The position numbers and the translations under genes are program-made. The notes beneath the pieces were generated by a model that made no database searches, was not told where the DNA came from, and worked only from the letters and a program-made list of their open reading frames with translations. Of a DNA stretch of 7,462 bases, positions 1 through 6,113 are shown one piece after another; positions within the stretch are counted from its first letter, which is position 1, and each line of letters begins with the position of its first letter. The stretch lies in contig JAEXTU010000196.1 in NCBI GenBank assembly GCA_023453335.1, forward strand, positions 1 through 7,462. The letters run 5' to 3'. This stretch comes from Pseudomonadota bacterium (GTDB lineage: Bacteria > Desulfobacterota > Desulfovibrionia > Desulfovibrionales > Desulfovibrionaceae).

Positions 1-542
1 TGGCCAGCCCCTCCACCGACCTCTTCGACCTGCGAGAACTCTTCGACCAGCAGCAGATCATGGTCTGCTTCAACGGCCCCATCAACGCCGCGCTCATCGA
101 GGAGATCGGCCGCGCCCTGCGCGACTACCTGAACCTCCAGCAGGAGAAGCCCACCGCGGTGTCCGACATCTTCGCGGTGTACATCGAGATGACCCAGAAC
201 ATCCGGCGCTACGCCGAGGCCCATCCCGGCCTGGCCGGGGCGACCAACGCGGTCATCGTGGTGTCCAGGGACCAGGGCCGCTACGTGGTGAGCGCCGGCA
301 ACTTCGTGACCCCCGAGGACGGGGAGGTGCTCACCCGGCGGGTGAACGAGCTGGCCGCCATGGACGGCCCCGCGCTCAAGGCCACCTTCAAGGCCCAGCT
401 GCGCCAGCCCCGGGAGAACCTCGGCGGCAGCGCAGGGCTGGGGCTCATCGACATCGCCCGCAAGGCCTCGTCGCCCCTGGCCGTGGCCCTGCGCTCCGTG
501 GACGCCGCCCGCAGCTTCATCAGCCTGCGGGTCGCGCTCTAG
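1..542 (+). CDS. siaB: SiaB-family protein kinase (GHKL-like), 5' edge at window start
   Basis: Predicted kinase of the Sia partner-switch, which in Pseudomonas phosphorylates SiaC to keep the diguanylate cyclase SiaD off. The reading frame is open to the window's left edge, and bases 1-2 are TG followed by GCC AGC, so the true start codon (NTG) probably lacks only its first base. That gives about 180 residues. The ATG at base 60 is internal: the preceding DLFDLRELFDQQQI matches the conserved N-terminus expected of the family. Counting from the inferred start, an N-box-like EMTQN lies near residues 63-67 (Glu63 as candidate base, Asn67 as candidate Mg-ATP ligand), followed by a G1-like PEDGE near 106 and a glycine-rich G2/ATP-lid GLGLIDIARK at 146-155. 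No signal peptide or membrane segment is seen, so it should be cytosolic. It stops at TAG, 23 bases before siaC. The identity rests on motifs plus the siaC-siaD neighbours. Confidence 0.88.
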   Translation, partial: ASPSTDLFDLRELFDQQQIMVCFNGPINAALIEEIGRALRDYLNLQQEKPTAVSDIFAVYIEMTQNIRRYAEAHPGLAGATNAVIVVSRDQGRYVVSAGNFVTPEDGEVLTRRVNELAAMDGPALKATFKAQLRQPRENLGGSAGLGLIDIARKASSPLAVALRSVDAARSFISLRVAL

Positions 543-565
543 ACCCTCCACCCTGCGAGAGACCC

Positions 566-946
566 ATGCGCGACGACATCGACATCAGCCAGACCGCCAG
601 CACACCCTCGGTCCGAACCGACCGCGGCCGAGGCGCCGTGACCATGGCCGGCGAATCATACCCCGAGAACCCCTTCGAATTCTTCCAGCCGCTCATCGCG
701 TGGGTAGGGGACTACCTGGACAGCGAGGCCGGCCCGCTCTCGCTGGAGCTGGAGCTCATCTACCTGAACACCAGCAGCATCCGGGCCATGATGGACATCT
801 TCGACCGCATGGAGGAGGCCCATGCCGCCGGCCGCGAGGTCCGGGTGCGCTGGACCTACGAGCCGGAGAACCAGCGGGTCGGGGAGCTGGCCGAGGAGTT
901 CAAGGAAGACTGTTCCTTCCCCTTCGCCATCGAGCCCAAGGCATGA
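566..946 (+). CDS. siaC: SiaC-family regulatory phosphoprotein (DUF1987)
   Basis: A 126-residue cytosolic partner protein. In P. aeruginosa, SiaC in its unphosphorylated form binds and activates SiaD, and phosphorylation at Thr68 by SiaB blocks this. The family landmarks are all here: an N-terminal strand with STPSVRTD (12-19), GESYPENPFEFF (29-40), the core ELIYLNTSSIRAMMDIFD (63-80) and the C-terminal ELAEEFKEDCSFPF. Thr69 in LNTSS (bases 770-772) aligns with the known phospho-threonine. The length is normal for the family. The ATG at 566 is preferred because the product then begins just ahead of the conserved N-terminal strand. The only upstream ribosome-site candidate is a weak GAGAG, so coupling to siaB is likely. 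The stop TGA overlaps the siaD start as ATGA (943-946), a standard translational-coupling junction. Confidence 0.93.
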   Translation: MRDDIDISQTASTPSVRTDRGRGAVTMAGESYPENPFEFFQPLIAWVGDYLDSEAGPLSLELELIYLNTSSIRAMMDIFDRMEEAHAAGREVRVRWTYEPENQRVGELAEEFKEDCSFPFAIEPKA

Positions 947-1734
947 GCCCCAAGGCCGCCACCCCGCCCGACGCCCTGGAGTGCCGGGCCAAGGCAGCCC
1001 TGGACGCCGCCGAGCCCGAGGACTGGAAGGCCGCGCTGGCGGATCTGCTCCATACCTACCTGGCCCAGCGCCGCATCCTGGACCGGCTCACCCGCATCGC
1101 CGACCGCTACCAGGCCGCGGAGCGGGAGCAGAGCATCTGCACCCTCGAGCACTACGAGCGCAAGGTGCGCCGGCTGGAGAAGATCCTGCGCATCAGCGAC
1201 CAGTACCAGCGCATGCTGCACGAGCTCAAGCAGAAGCTCGAATATTCCTCCAACTACGACGCCCTGACCGAGCTGCCCAACCGGCGCTACATGACCCAGC
1301 GCCTGGACGAGGCCGCGGCCCTGGCCACCCGCCATCCCGAGTCGGGGTTCGCGGTGCTCCTGGCCGACGTGGACCATTTCAAGAACGTGAACGACGGGTT
1401 CGGGCACTCCATGGGGGACAAGGTGCTGCAGGCCGTGGCCCGCGCCCTGGAGTCCCCCCTGCGGGAATACGACCTGTGCGCCCGCTGGGGCGGCGAGGAG
1501 TTCCTGTTCCTGCTCCCGGGCTGCGGCCGGGACGGGGCCGCGGCCATGGCCGAGCGGCTGCGCGCCGGCGTGGCGGCCATGCCGCCCCTGCGGGCCGACG
1601 CCCCCAGCCCCACCGTCAGCATCGGCTACACCACCCACCGTCCGGGCGAGAGCACCGACGAGACCCTGCAGCGCGCGGACCACGCCATGTACGAGGCCAA
1701 GGCCCGCGGCCGCAACTGCGTGGTGGGCGGCTAG
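943..1734 (+). CDS. siaD: SiaD-type GGDEF diguanylate cyclase
   Basis: Makes c-di-GMP from two GTP. The protein has 263 residues from the ATG at 943, which overlaps the siaC stop (ATGA). An in-frame ATG at 700 lies inside siaC and would add out-of-frame-looking Gly/Arg-rich sequence, so it is rejected. Residues about 35-105 are charged and heptad-like (LEHYERKVRRLEKIL, MLHELKQKLE), a coiled-coil stalk that in the Pseudomonas protein is the SiaC-docking and dimerising part. The GGDEF domain starts at YDALTELPNRRYM (105-117). Metal-binding residues sit in ADVDHFKNVND (141-151), and the active-site motif is GGEEF (183-187). An inhibitory I-site RxxD (Arg174-Asp177, REYD) lies exactly five residues before GGEEF, so product feedback is expected. 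There is no membrane segment or sensor domain, which fits control through SiaC. It ends at TAG inside CTAG, shared with the opposing gene. Confidence 0.94.
   Translation: MSPKAATPPDALECRAKAALDAAEPEDWKAALADLLHTYLAQRRILDRLTRIADRYQAAEREQSICTLEHYERKVRRLEKILRISDQYQRMLHELKQKLEYSSNYDALTELPNRRYMTQRLDEAAALATRHPESGFAVLLADVDHFKNVNDGFGHSMGDKVLQAVARALESPLREYDLCARWGGEEFLFLLPGCGRDGAAAMAERLRAGVAAMPPLRADAPSPTVSIGYTTHRPGESTDETLQRADHAMYEAKARGRNCVVGG
1731..1734. other. Shared CTAG palindrome holding both stop codons of convergent genes
   Basis: The plus-strand siaD stop is TAG at 1732-1734. The minus-strand glycosyltransferase stop is TAG read from 1733 to 1731. The two convergent genes therefore overlap by three coding bases and no intergenic sequence remains for a conventional terminator. 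I looked for a GC-rich hairpin with a T-run on either side and did not see a convincing one. Confidence 0.9.
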
Positions 1735-3035
1735 CCCGCCTTTTCCCCCTTCTCCCGGGGCAGGCTGGGGTCCCCGGCCAGGCGCACCGGACCCTTGCCC
1801 GCGGCGGCGTGCTCCATGAGCCGCAGGTGCACCGGCAGGAGCCTGGCCAGGTCGTAGCGCGCCAGCGCGGTTTGCCGGGCCCCCTCCCGGCAGCGGGCGG
1901 CCAGGGCCGGGTCGTCCAGGGCCTCGCCGACGCGACGGGCGATGGCGGCCGGGTCATGGAAGGGGCACAAGAGCGCGCTCGCCCCGTCCGCCAGGGCCTC
2001 GCGCACCGGCTCGGTGTCCGAGGCCACCAGGCAGCAGCCGCAGGCCATGGCCTCCACCGCGCTCCAGGAGAGCACGAAGGGCCGGGTCAGGTACACGTGC
2101 ACCGTGGAGGACTGCAAGAGCTGCCGGTACTGGCCGTACGGCAGGGAGCCCACGAAGTGCAGCCGCTCCGCCTGGTCCGGGGGCAGGGCCAGGCGCTCCA
2201 GCATGAGCTGCTTGTAGCTCTTGCCCTCGGGCAGGGGCGAGCCGTAGCAGACCCGTTCCGATCCGGCCACGACCACATGGGTGCGGGGCCGCTCCCTGAG
2301 CAGCATGCCCGCGGCCTCCATGAACTGGGGGAAGCCGCGGTAGGGCTCCATGCCCCGGGTGGCGTAGGTGACCAGCTCTTCCACTTCGGACAAATCCAGG
2401 CCGGGCAGGACCAGCTTGGCCCCGGGCGCAGGCGCGAAATAGGCGCAATCCACCCCATCGTGCAGCACCGCCACCTTGTGCCGGAACTCCACCGGGAGCT
2501 GGGCGCGCTGCCAGTAGGTGGGGGACAGGCCCTGGTCGCTGATCCACAGGTCGTTGAAGATGGGCATGTTACGGGTACGCAGGAGCGCGGGGGCCTTTTC
2601 CCAGTGCTCCGGCGACCGCCTGCCCGGGGGCGGCGGGTCGAAGTTGGCGTCCACCCCCAGGGGATCGTAGAACCACTCGAAATAGCCCATGATCCGGGCC
2701 TCGGGAAAGGCGTCCTTCACGTACATGCCCGTGCCCCAGCCGGCGTGCAGGTAGACCAGGTCGGGCACGAACCCCGCGGAGCGCAGTTCACGGCACAGGG
2801 CGTACACCCCCTCGCCCTCGCGCACCGCGGTCTCGTAGGGAGCCACCAGGCGGTGGGCCTCCCCGGAGGCCTCGCCCGCGGGCCTGTACAGGGCCTTCTT
2901 CACCCCCGGGATGTTCCACTCCGGCCGCTCGTTCTTGGTGGCGAAGACCACCCGGTGCGCGGGGTCGCGACCCAGGGCCTGGGCCACATGCCGGAACTGG
3001 GCCGGGAAATTGGGGTGCAGAAACAGGACCTTCAT
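1731..3035 (-). CDS. GT4-type glycosyltransferase (group 1 family)
   Basis: A 434-residue GT-B fold glycosyltransferase, probably cytosolic, transferring a sugar from a nucleotide-activated donor; donor and acceptor cannot be told from sequence. The N-terminus MKVLFLHPNFPAQFRHVAQAL is the characteristic opening of a GT4 subgroup, followed by LHAGWGTGMYVKDAFPEA (96-113), GYFEWFYDPLGVDANFDP (117-134) and VAVLHDGVD (188-196). The donor-binding C-terminal domain has VTYATRGMEPYRGFPQFMEA (222-241), LHFVGSLPYGQY (292-303) and the SAVEAMACG loop (325-333). Glu328 is the second Glu of the usual EX7E motif; the first is Phe320 in RPFVLSW. The C-terminal 20 or so residues are a charged, Pro/Gly/Lys-rich tail. 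It is last in the minus-strand operon: its ATG overlaps the stop of the HlyD gene (TGATG), and no good Shine-Dalgarno precedes it, so translation probably depends on coupling. The tie to a secretion adaptor suggests it acts on the exported molecule or a co-produced glycan (inference). Confidence 0.88.
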   Translation of the reverse strand: MKVLFLHPNFPAQFRHVAQALGRDPAHRVVFATKNERPEWNIPGVKKALYRPAGEASGEAHRLVAPYETAVREGEGVYALCRELRSAGFVPDLVYLHAGWGTGMYVKDAFPEARIMGYFEWFYDPLGVDANFDPPPPGRRSPEHWEKAPALLRTRNMPIFNDLWISDQGLSPTYWQRAQLPVEFRHKVAVLHDGVDCAYFAPAPGAKLVLPGLDLSEVEELVTYATRGMEPYRGFPQFMEAAGMLLRERPRTHVVVAGSERVCYGSPLPEGKSYKQLMLERLALPPDQAERLHFVGSLPYGQYRQLLQSSTVHVYLTRPFVLSWSAVEAMACGCCLVASDTEPVREALADGASALLCPFHDPAAIARRVGEALDDPALAARCREGARQTALARYDLARLLPVHLRLMEHAAAGKGPVRLAGDPSLPREKGEKAG

Positions 3036-4432
3036 CAGCGTTCGGTGAGGGCCACGTCCATGGTGGCCAGGAAGGGGTCCAGAAGGTATTCCAGCACGGT
3101 GCGCTCCCCGGTGTGGATGTAGGCGATGACCTGCATGCCCGGGGTGAGCCTGTAGCGGAAGTTGCCCCGGGAGAAGGAATCCTCGGTGGTTTCGATGCGC
3201 ACCGCGTAGAAGGTGCGGCCTCGCTCGTCGGCAAAGGCGTCCGGCGAGACGTGGACCACCGTGCCGTGGATGCGGCCGTAGCGGCCGGCGTCGCGGGAGG
3301 CCAGGGTGATCATGGCCTTCTGGCCGGCCTGCACGTAGCCCACGTCGGAGATGGGCAGGTGGGCCTCGATGATGAGCCGGTCCTCCGAGGGCACGATCTC
3401 CACCACGCTGTCCCCGGCCCGGACCACCCCGCCCACGGTGGCCACGTGCACCTTCTTGACCACCCCGTCCACCGGCGAGCGGATCACCGTGCGGGTCAGG
3501 GTGTCGGCGTACTTGCGCAGGCGCTGGGAGAACTCCTCCAGGTCGCGGCGCTTCTTGTTCAGGTCCTCCCCGGCCTCGGCCCGGAACGACTGCTCGATCT
3601 TCTTGAGCCTCTCCCGGGCCTCCACCAGCGAGGACTCGGCCTTGGGCAGGGTGGCCTGGTCCTGCTCCACCTTGCCGGTGACCATGCTCTCCTCGCGCAT
3701 GAGCGCCAGGTGCTTGGTGCGCGGGGTCAGGCCCTCGGCCAGGAGCTGGTCGCTGATCTTGAGCTGCTCCCGGATGTGGCCCAGGGCCTTGCGGTTGGCC
3801 TCCAGCTGGGCGCGGGTCTCGCGGATGGCCTGCTCGGCCTGCACGATGTTCTCACGCTGGGCGGACATGTCGGTGGCCAGGCGCTGCCTGCGGGCCTTGA
3901 ACAGCTCCAGGGATTGCCGCACCAGTTCCGGGTTGCGGGCGGCCAGGTCCGCGGGGAACGCAGGCTCCGGCCGGCCTTCGGCCTCGGCCTCCAGGCGGGC
4001 CACCTCGGCGATGAGCCCGTTGATGCGCACCTCCAGCTCCTCCACGGTGGAGCCCTGGGCGGTGGGCTCCAGCACCACCAGGGGCTGGCCCTCCCGGACC
4101 GTGTCCCCGTCGCGCACGTTGATCTCCTGCACGATGCCGCCCTCCAGGTGCTGCACGCTCTTCACCTGGGTGGAGGGCGCCACCTGGCCGCCGGCGGTGC
4201 TCACGATGTCCAGGGGGCCCACCGCGGACCAGAGCAGGAAGGCCGCCACCAGGGCCGCGCAGGACCACACGAAGAGCCGGGAGACCGGGGAGAAACCCTC
4301 CCCGCCCTCCTCGGCCTGGCCCGCGGCCAGCCAGGCGGCGAAGCGCGCCCGGAGCCCGGCCAGCCCGGATGGAGCGGACGGCGGGCAGCCCTCGGGCCGG
4401 GGCTGCGCCGCGCCGGGATCAGTGTTGGACAT
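3035..4432 (-). CDS. HlyD-family type I secretion periplasmic adaptor
   Basis: Membrane-fusion protein that bridges an inner-membrane ABC transporter to a TolC-like outer-membrane channel. The 465 residues show the full family layout: a cytosolic Pro/Ala-rich N-terminus (1-50), one transmembrane helix (about 52-70), a first half-lipoyl segment with VQHLEGGIVQEINVRDGD (93-110), and a long charged alpha-helical hairpin (about 130-310) for channel docking. The second half-lipoyl segment follows, RSPVDGVVKKVHVATVGG (318-335), then beta-barrel sequence and the hallmark C-terminus TPGMQVIAYIHTGERTVLEYLLDPF (430-454). This end motif points to the HlyD/PrtE/LapC type of protein secretion adaptor and away from drug-efflux adaptors. 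Start ATG 4432 has a strong GGAGGG five bases upstream (4443-4438) and lies inside the preceding ABC gene, overlapping it by 14 bases. The stop overlaps the glycosyltransferase start by one base. Confidence 0.95.
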   Translation of the reverse strand: MSNTDPGAAQPRPEGCPPSAPSGLAGLRARFAAWLAAGQAEEGGEGFSPVSRLFVWSCAALVAAFLLWSAVGPLDIVSTAGGQVAPSTQVKSVQHLEGGIVQEINVRDGDTVREGQPLVVLEPTAQGSTVEELEVRINGLIAEVARLEAEAEGRPEPAFPADLAARNPELVRQSLELFKARRQRLATDMSAQRENIVQAEQAIRETRAQLEANRKALGHIREQLKISDQLLAEGLTPRTKHLALMREESMVTGKVEQDQATLPKAESSLVEARERLKKIEQSFRAEAGEDLNKKRRDLEEFSQRLRKYADTLTRTVIRSPVDGVVKKVHVATVGGVVRAGDSVVEIVPSEDRLIIEAHLPISDVGYVQAGQKAMITLASRDAGRYGRIHGTVVHVSPDAFADERGRTFYAVRIETTEDSFSRGNFRYRLTPGMQVIAYIHTGERTVLEYLLDPFLATMDVALTER

Positions 4433-6113
4433 GGCTTCCCTCCGTGGGGCCGGGGGCCGGCGCGGGATGGCGCACGGTCAGTTCCGGCCGGGGCTTGACC
4501 CCCAGGTTGAGCACCGCGTGGACGTTGCGCAGGATGGCCGGGTCCAGGGTGACCACGATCACCGTGCGGCCCTGGCCGGCCATCTCGTGGAGCAGGGCGT
4601 GGACCGCTGCGGTCCCGTCCGCGTCCAGGCCCTCGGTGGGCTCGTCCAGGATCACCAGGTTGCCGCCGGTGGCCAGAGCCCGGGCCAGGGCCAGGCGGCG
4701 CCGCACACCCAGGGACAGGGTGCGACCCCCGTCCGTGACCGGGGTGGCCAAGCCCTTCGATGTGGTCGCCAGGAAGCGCCCCAGGCCCACTGCGGCCACG
4801 ATCCGGTCCAGCATCGCATCGGGCAGCTCGGGGTTGGCCATGCGGATGTTCTCGGCCAGGGTGCCGGCGAGCAGCACCGGCTCCTGCGGGGCGTACTGGA
4901 TCTGCCGCCGCCACCAGCCCGGGGCGATCTGGCGCAGATTGATGCCGTCCACCAGGATCTCGCCCCGGTAGGGGTCCAGCAGGCCTGCGGCCAGCCGGGC
5001 CAGGGTGGTCTTGCCCGAGCCGTTGGGGCCGGTCACCGCCAGCACCGTGCCCGGCTCCAGGGTCAGGTGCAGGGACTCAAACAGGGGGCCGCTGGACCCC
5101 GGGAAGGCGAAGGCCAGGTCGCGCATCTCCAGGCGGCCGGTGAAGCGGCGCAGGGCGGTGCCGGCCTCGGCCTCCAGGGGCAGGCGCAGGAAATCGGAGA
5201 GTTCGGCCAGGGGCTGGCGCACCGCGGCGAACCGGGCCAGGGCCTCGACCAGGCCCTGCACCTGGCGCATGGCCCGGCCCACCAGGATGTTGCCCACGAT
5301 GAGCCCGGCCATGGACACGTCGCCGTCCAGGCACAGCTTGGCTCCCACCGCGTAGTAGAGTACCCGGGTCAGGACGTAGAACAGCACGGTCATGGCCTGG
5401 CCCCGGCCGCGCTGGCCGGATATAGCCTGCTGGCTGCGCACCAGGTCGGCCAGGTGGCCGGACCACAGCCGGCCCAGGTGCCTCGCCCCGCCGAAGGCCC
5501 GCACGGTGTCCGCCCCGGCCGCGGCCTGGTGCAGCAGCATCCGGCTGTTGGCCGCGGCCTCCGCCGCGGTGCGCAGGTCCCCGCGCAGGGAGTTCTGGGC
5601 CAGGTGGCCGTAGACCATGGCCGCGGCCATGCCGGCCAGGCCCAGGCAGGCCAGGGCCGGGCTCAGCCACCAGGTGGCCAGGATGAAGAGGAGCGCGAAG
5701 GGGCCGTCCGCCAGGGCGGTGAGATTGTTCGCGCCGTAGGCCGCCTGCACCGCACCCACGTGGGCCAGCATCTCGCCGCGCCGGGCCGCGGGGATGCGCT
5801 CCAGAAAGCCCAACCGGCCCCGGGCCAGGACCGCGAAGAACCGCTGGGCCAGCTCCCGGTCCGGGGTCGCGCCCACCGCCCCGGCCTGCATGGTGCGCAC
5901 TTCCTTGAAGACCGTCTGGAGCATGAGGGCCAGGGCCATGCCCAGGCTCAGGGTGACCAGGGTGCGGGTGAACCCGGAGTTGATGTACTCCGAGAGGATG
6001 AGCATGACGAACAGGGGCGAGGCAAAGGAGAGCACGTTGATGCAGGCGGTGGCCGCCAGCAGCTCCAGGCCGGCCTTGGGCCGCAGCATGAGCCGGCGCC
6101 ACAGCTCCTTCAC
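4419..6113 (-). CDS. Type I secretion-like ABC transporter half-subunit 2 (TMD-NBD)
   Basis: Fused permease/ATPase of 564 residues, about the size of PrtD/HasD-type secretion ATPases and lacking an N-terminal C39 peptidase domain. Hydrophobic segments fall near 16-40, 52-68, 138-169 (possibly two) and 241-280. The nucleotide-binding domain begins about 325: Walker A GPNGSGKTT (362-370), Q-loop Gln410 in YAPQEP, signature position LSLGV (466-470) in place of LSGGQ, Walker B LVILDE (486-491) with catalytic Glu491, then EGLD. The switch histidine is absent: VVTLDPAIL has Leu523 where VTHRP is usual. The start is GTG at 6113, overlapping the previous stop as GTGA with GGGAGG six bases ahead. The frame continues open upstream, but that part is Gly/Pro/Arg-rich shadow of the neighbouring gene. 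An internal ATG at 6089 (residue 9) is a less likely start. It presumably pairs with the upstream subunit. A short polar Pro-rich tail follows the domain. Confidence 0.93.
   Translation of the reverse strand: MKELWRRLMLRPKAGLELLAATACINVLSFASPLFVMLILSEYINSGFTRTLVTLSLGMALALMLQTVFKEVRTMQAGAVGATPDRELAQRFFAVLARGRLGFLERIPAARRGEMLAHVGAVQAAYGANNLTALADGPFALLFILATWWLSPALACLGLAGMAAAMVYGHLAQNSLRGDLRTAAEAAANSRMLLHQAAAGADTVRAFGGARHLGRLWSGHLADLVRSQQAISGQRGRGQAMTVLFYVLTRVLYYAVGAKLCLDGDVSMAGLIVGNILVGRAMRQVQGLVEALARFAAVRQPLAELSDFLRLPLEAEAGTALRRFTGRLEMRDLAFAFPGSSGPLFESLHLTLEPGTVLAVTGPNGSGKTTLARLAAGLLDPYRGEILVDGINLRQIAPGWWRRQIQYAPQEPVLLAGTLAENIRMANPELPDAMLDRIVAAVGLGRFLATTSKGLATPVTDGGRTLSLGVRRRLALARALATGGNLVILDEPTEGLDADGTAAVHALLHEMAGQGRTVIVVTLDPAILRNVHAVLNLGVKPRPELTVRHPAPAPGPTEGSHVQH
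4438..4443 (-). promoter_or_regulatory. Shine-Dalgarno of the HlyD-family adaptor gene
   Basis: Minus-strand GGAGGG followed by a five-base spacer and ATG at 4432. It lies within the 3' end of the upstream ABC gene and supports this start despite the 14-base gene overlap. Confidence 0.75.
4621..4651. repeat. 31-base exact direct repeat, copy A (Walker B region of ABC subunit 2)
   Basis: These bases are identical to 6291-6321. On the minus strand they encode LDEPTEGLDA in each ABC gene. The repeat most simply reflects homologous coding sequence, not an inserted element. Confidence 0.85.

Noticed and set aside
60..62. ATG at 60 as the siaB start
   Set aside because: The frame is open to base 1 and the preceding 20 codons look like the conserved family N-terminus; the real start codon seems to begin one base before the window.
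543..565. Possible promoter or terminator between siaB and siaC
   Set aside because: There are only 23 bases, with no -10/-35 pattern, hairpin or T-run; it reads as an operon spacer with a weak ribosome site.
700..942. Upstream in-frame ATG as the siaD start
   Set aside because: The added 81 residues are Gly/Arg/Pro-rich out-of-frame siaC sequence; the ATGA junction at 943 gives the expected family N-terminus.
856..1683. A minus-strand open frame of 275 codons antisense to siaD
   Set aside because: It is Gly/Val/Gln-rich shadow sequence opposite a diguanylate cyclase with all of its motifs intact.
822..3122. A plus-strand open frame of 766 codons spanning siaC, siaD and the antisense of the glycosyltransferase
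   Set aside because: It crosses several well-supported genes in another frame, its product is Pro/Gly/Arg/Ala-rich, and no motif is seen.
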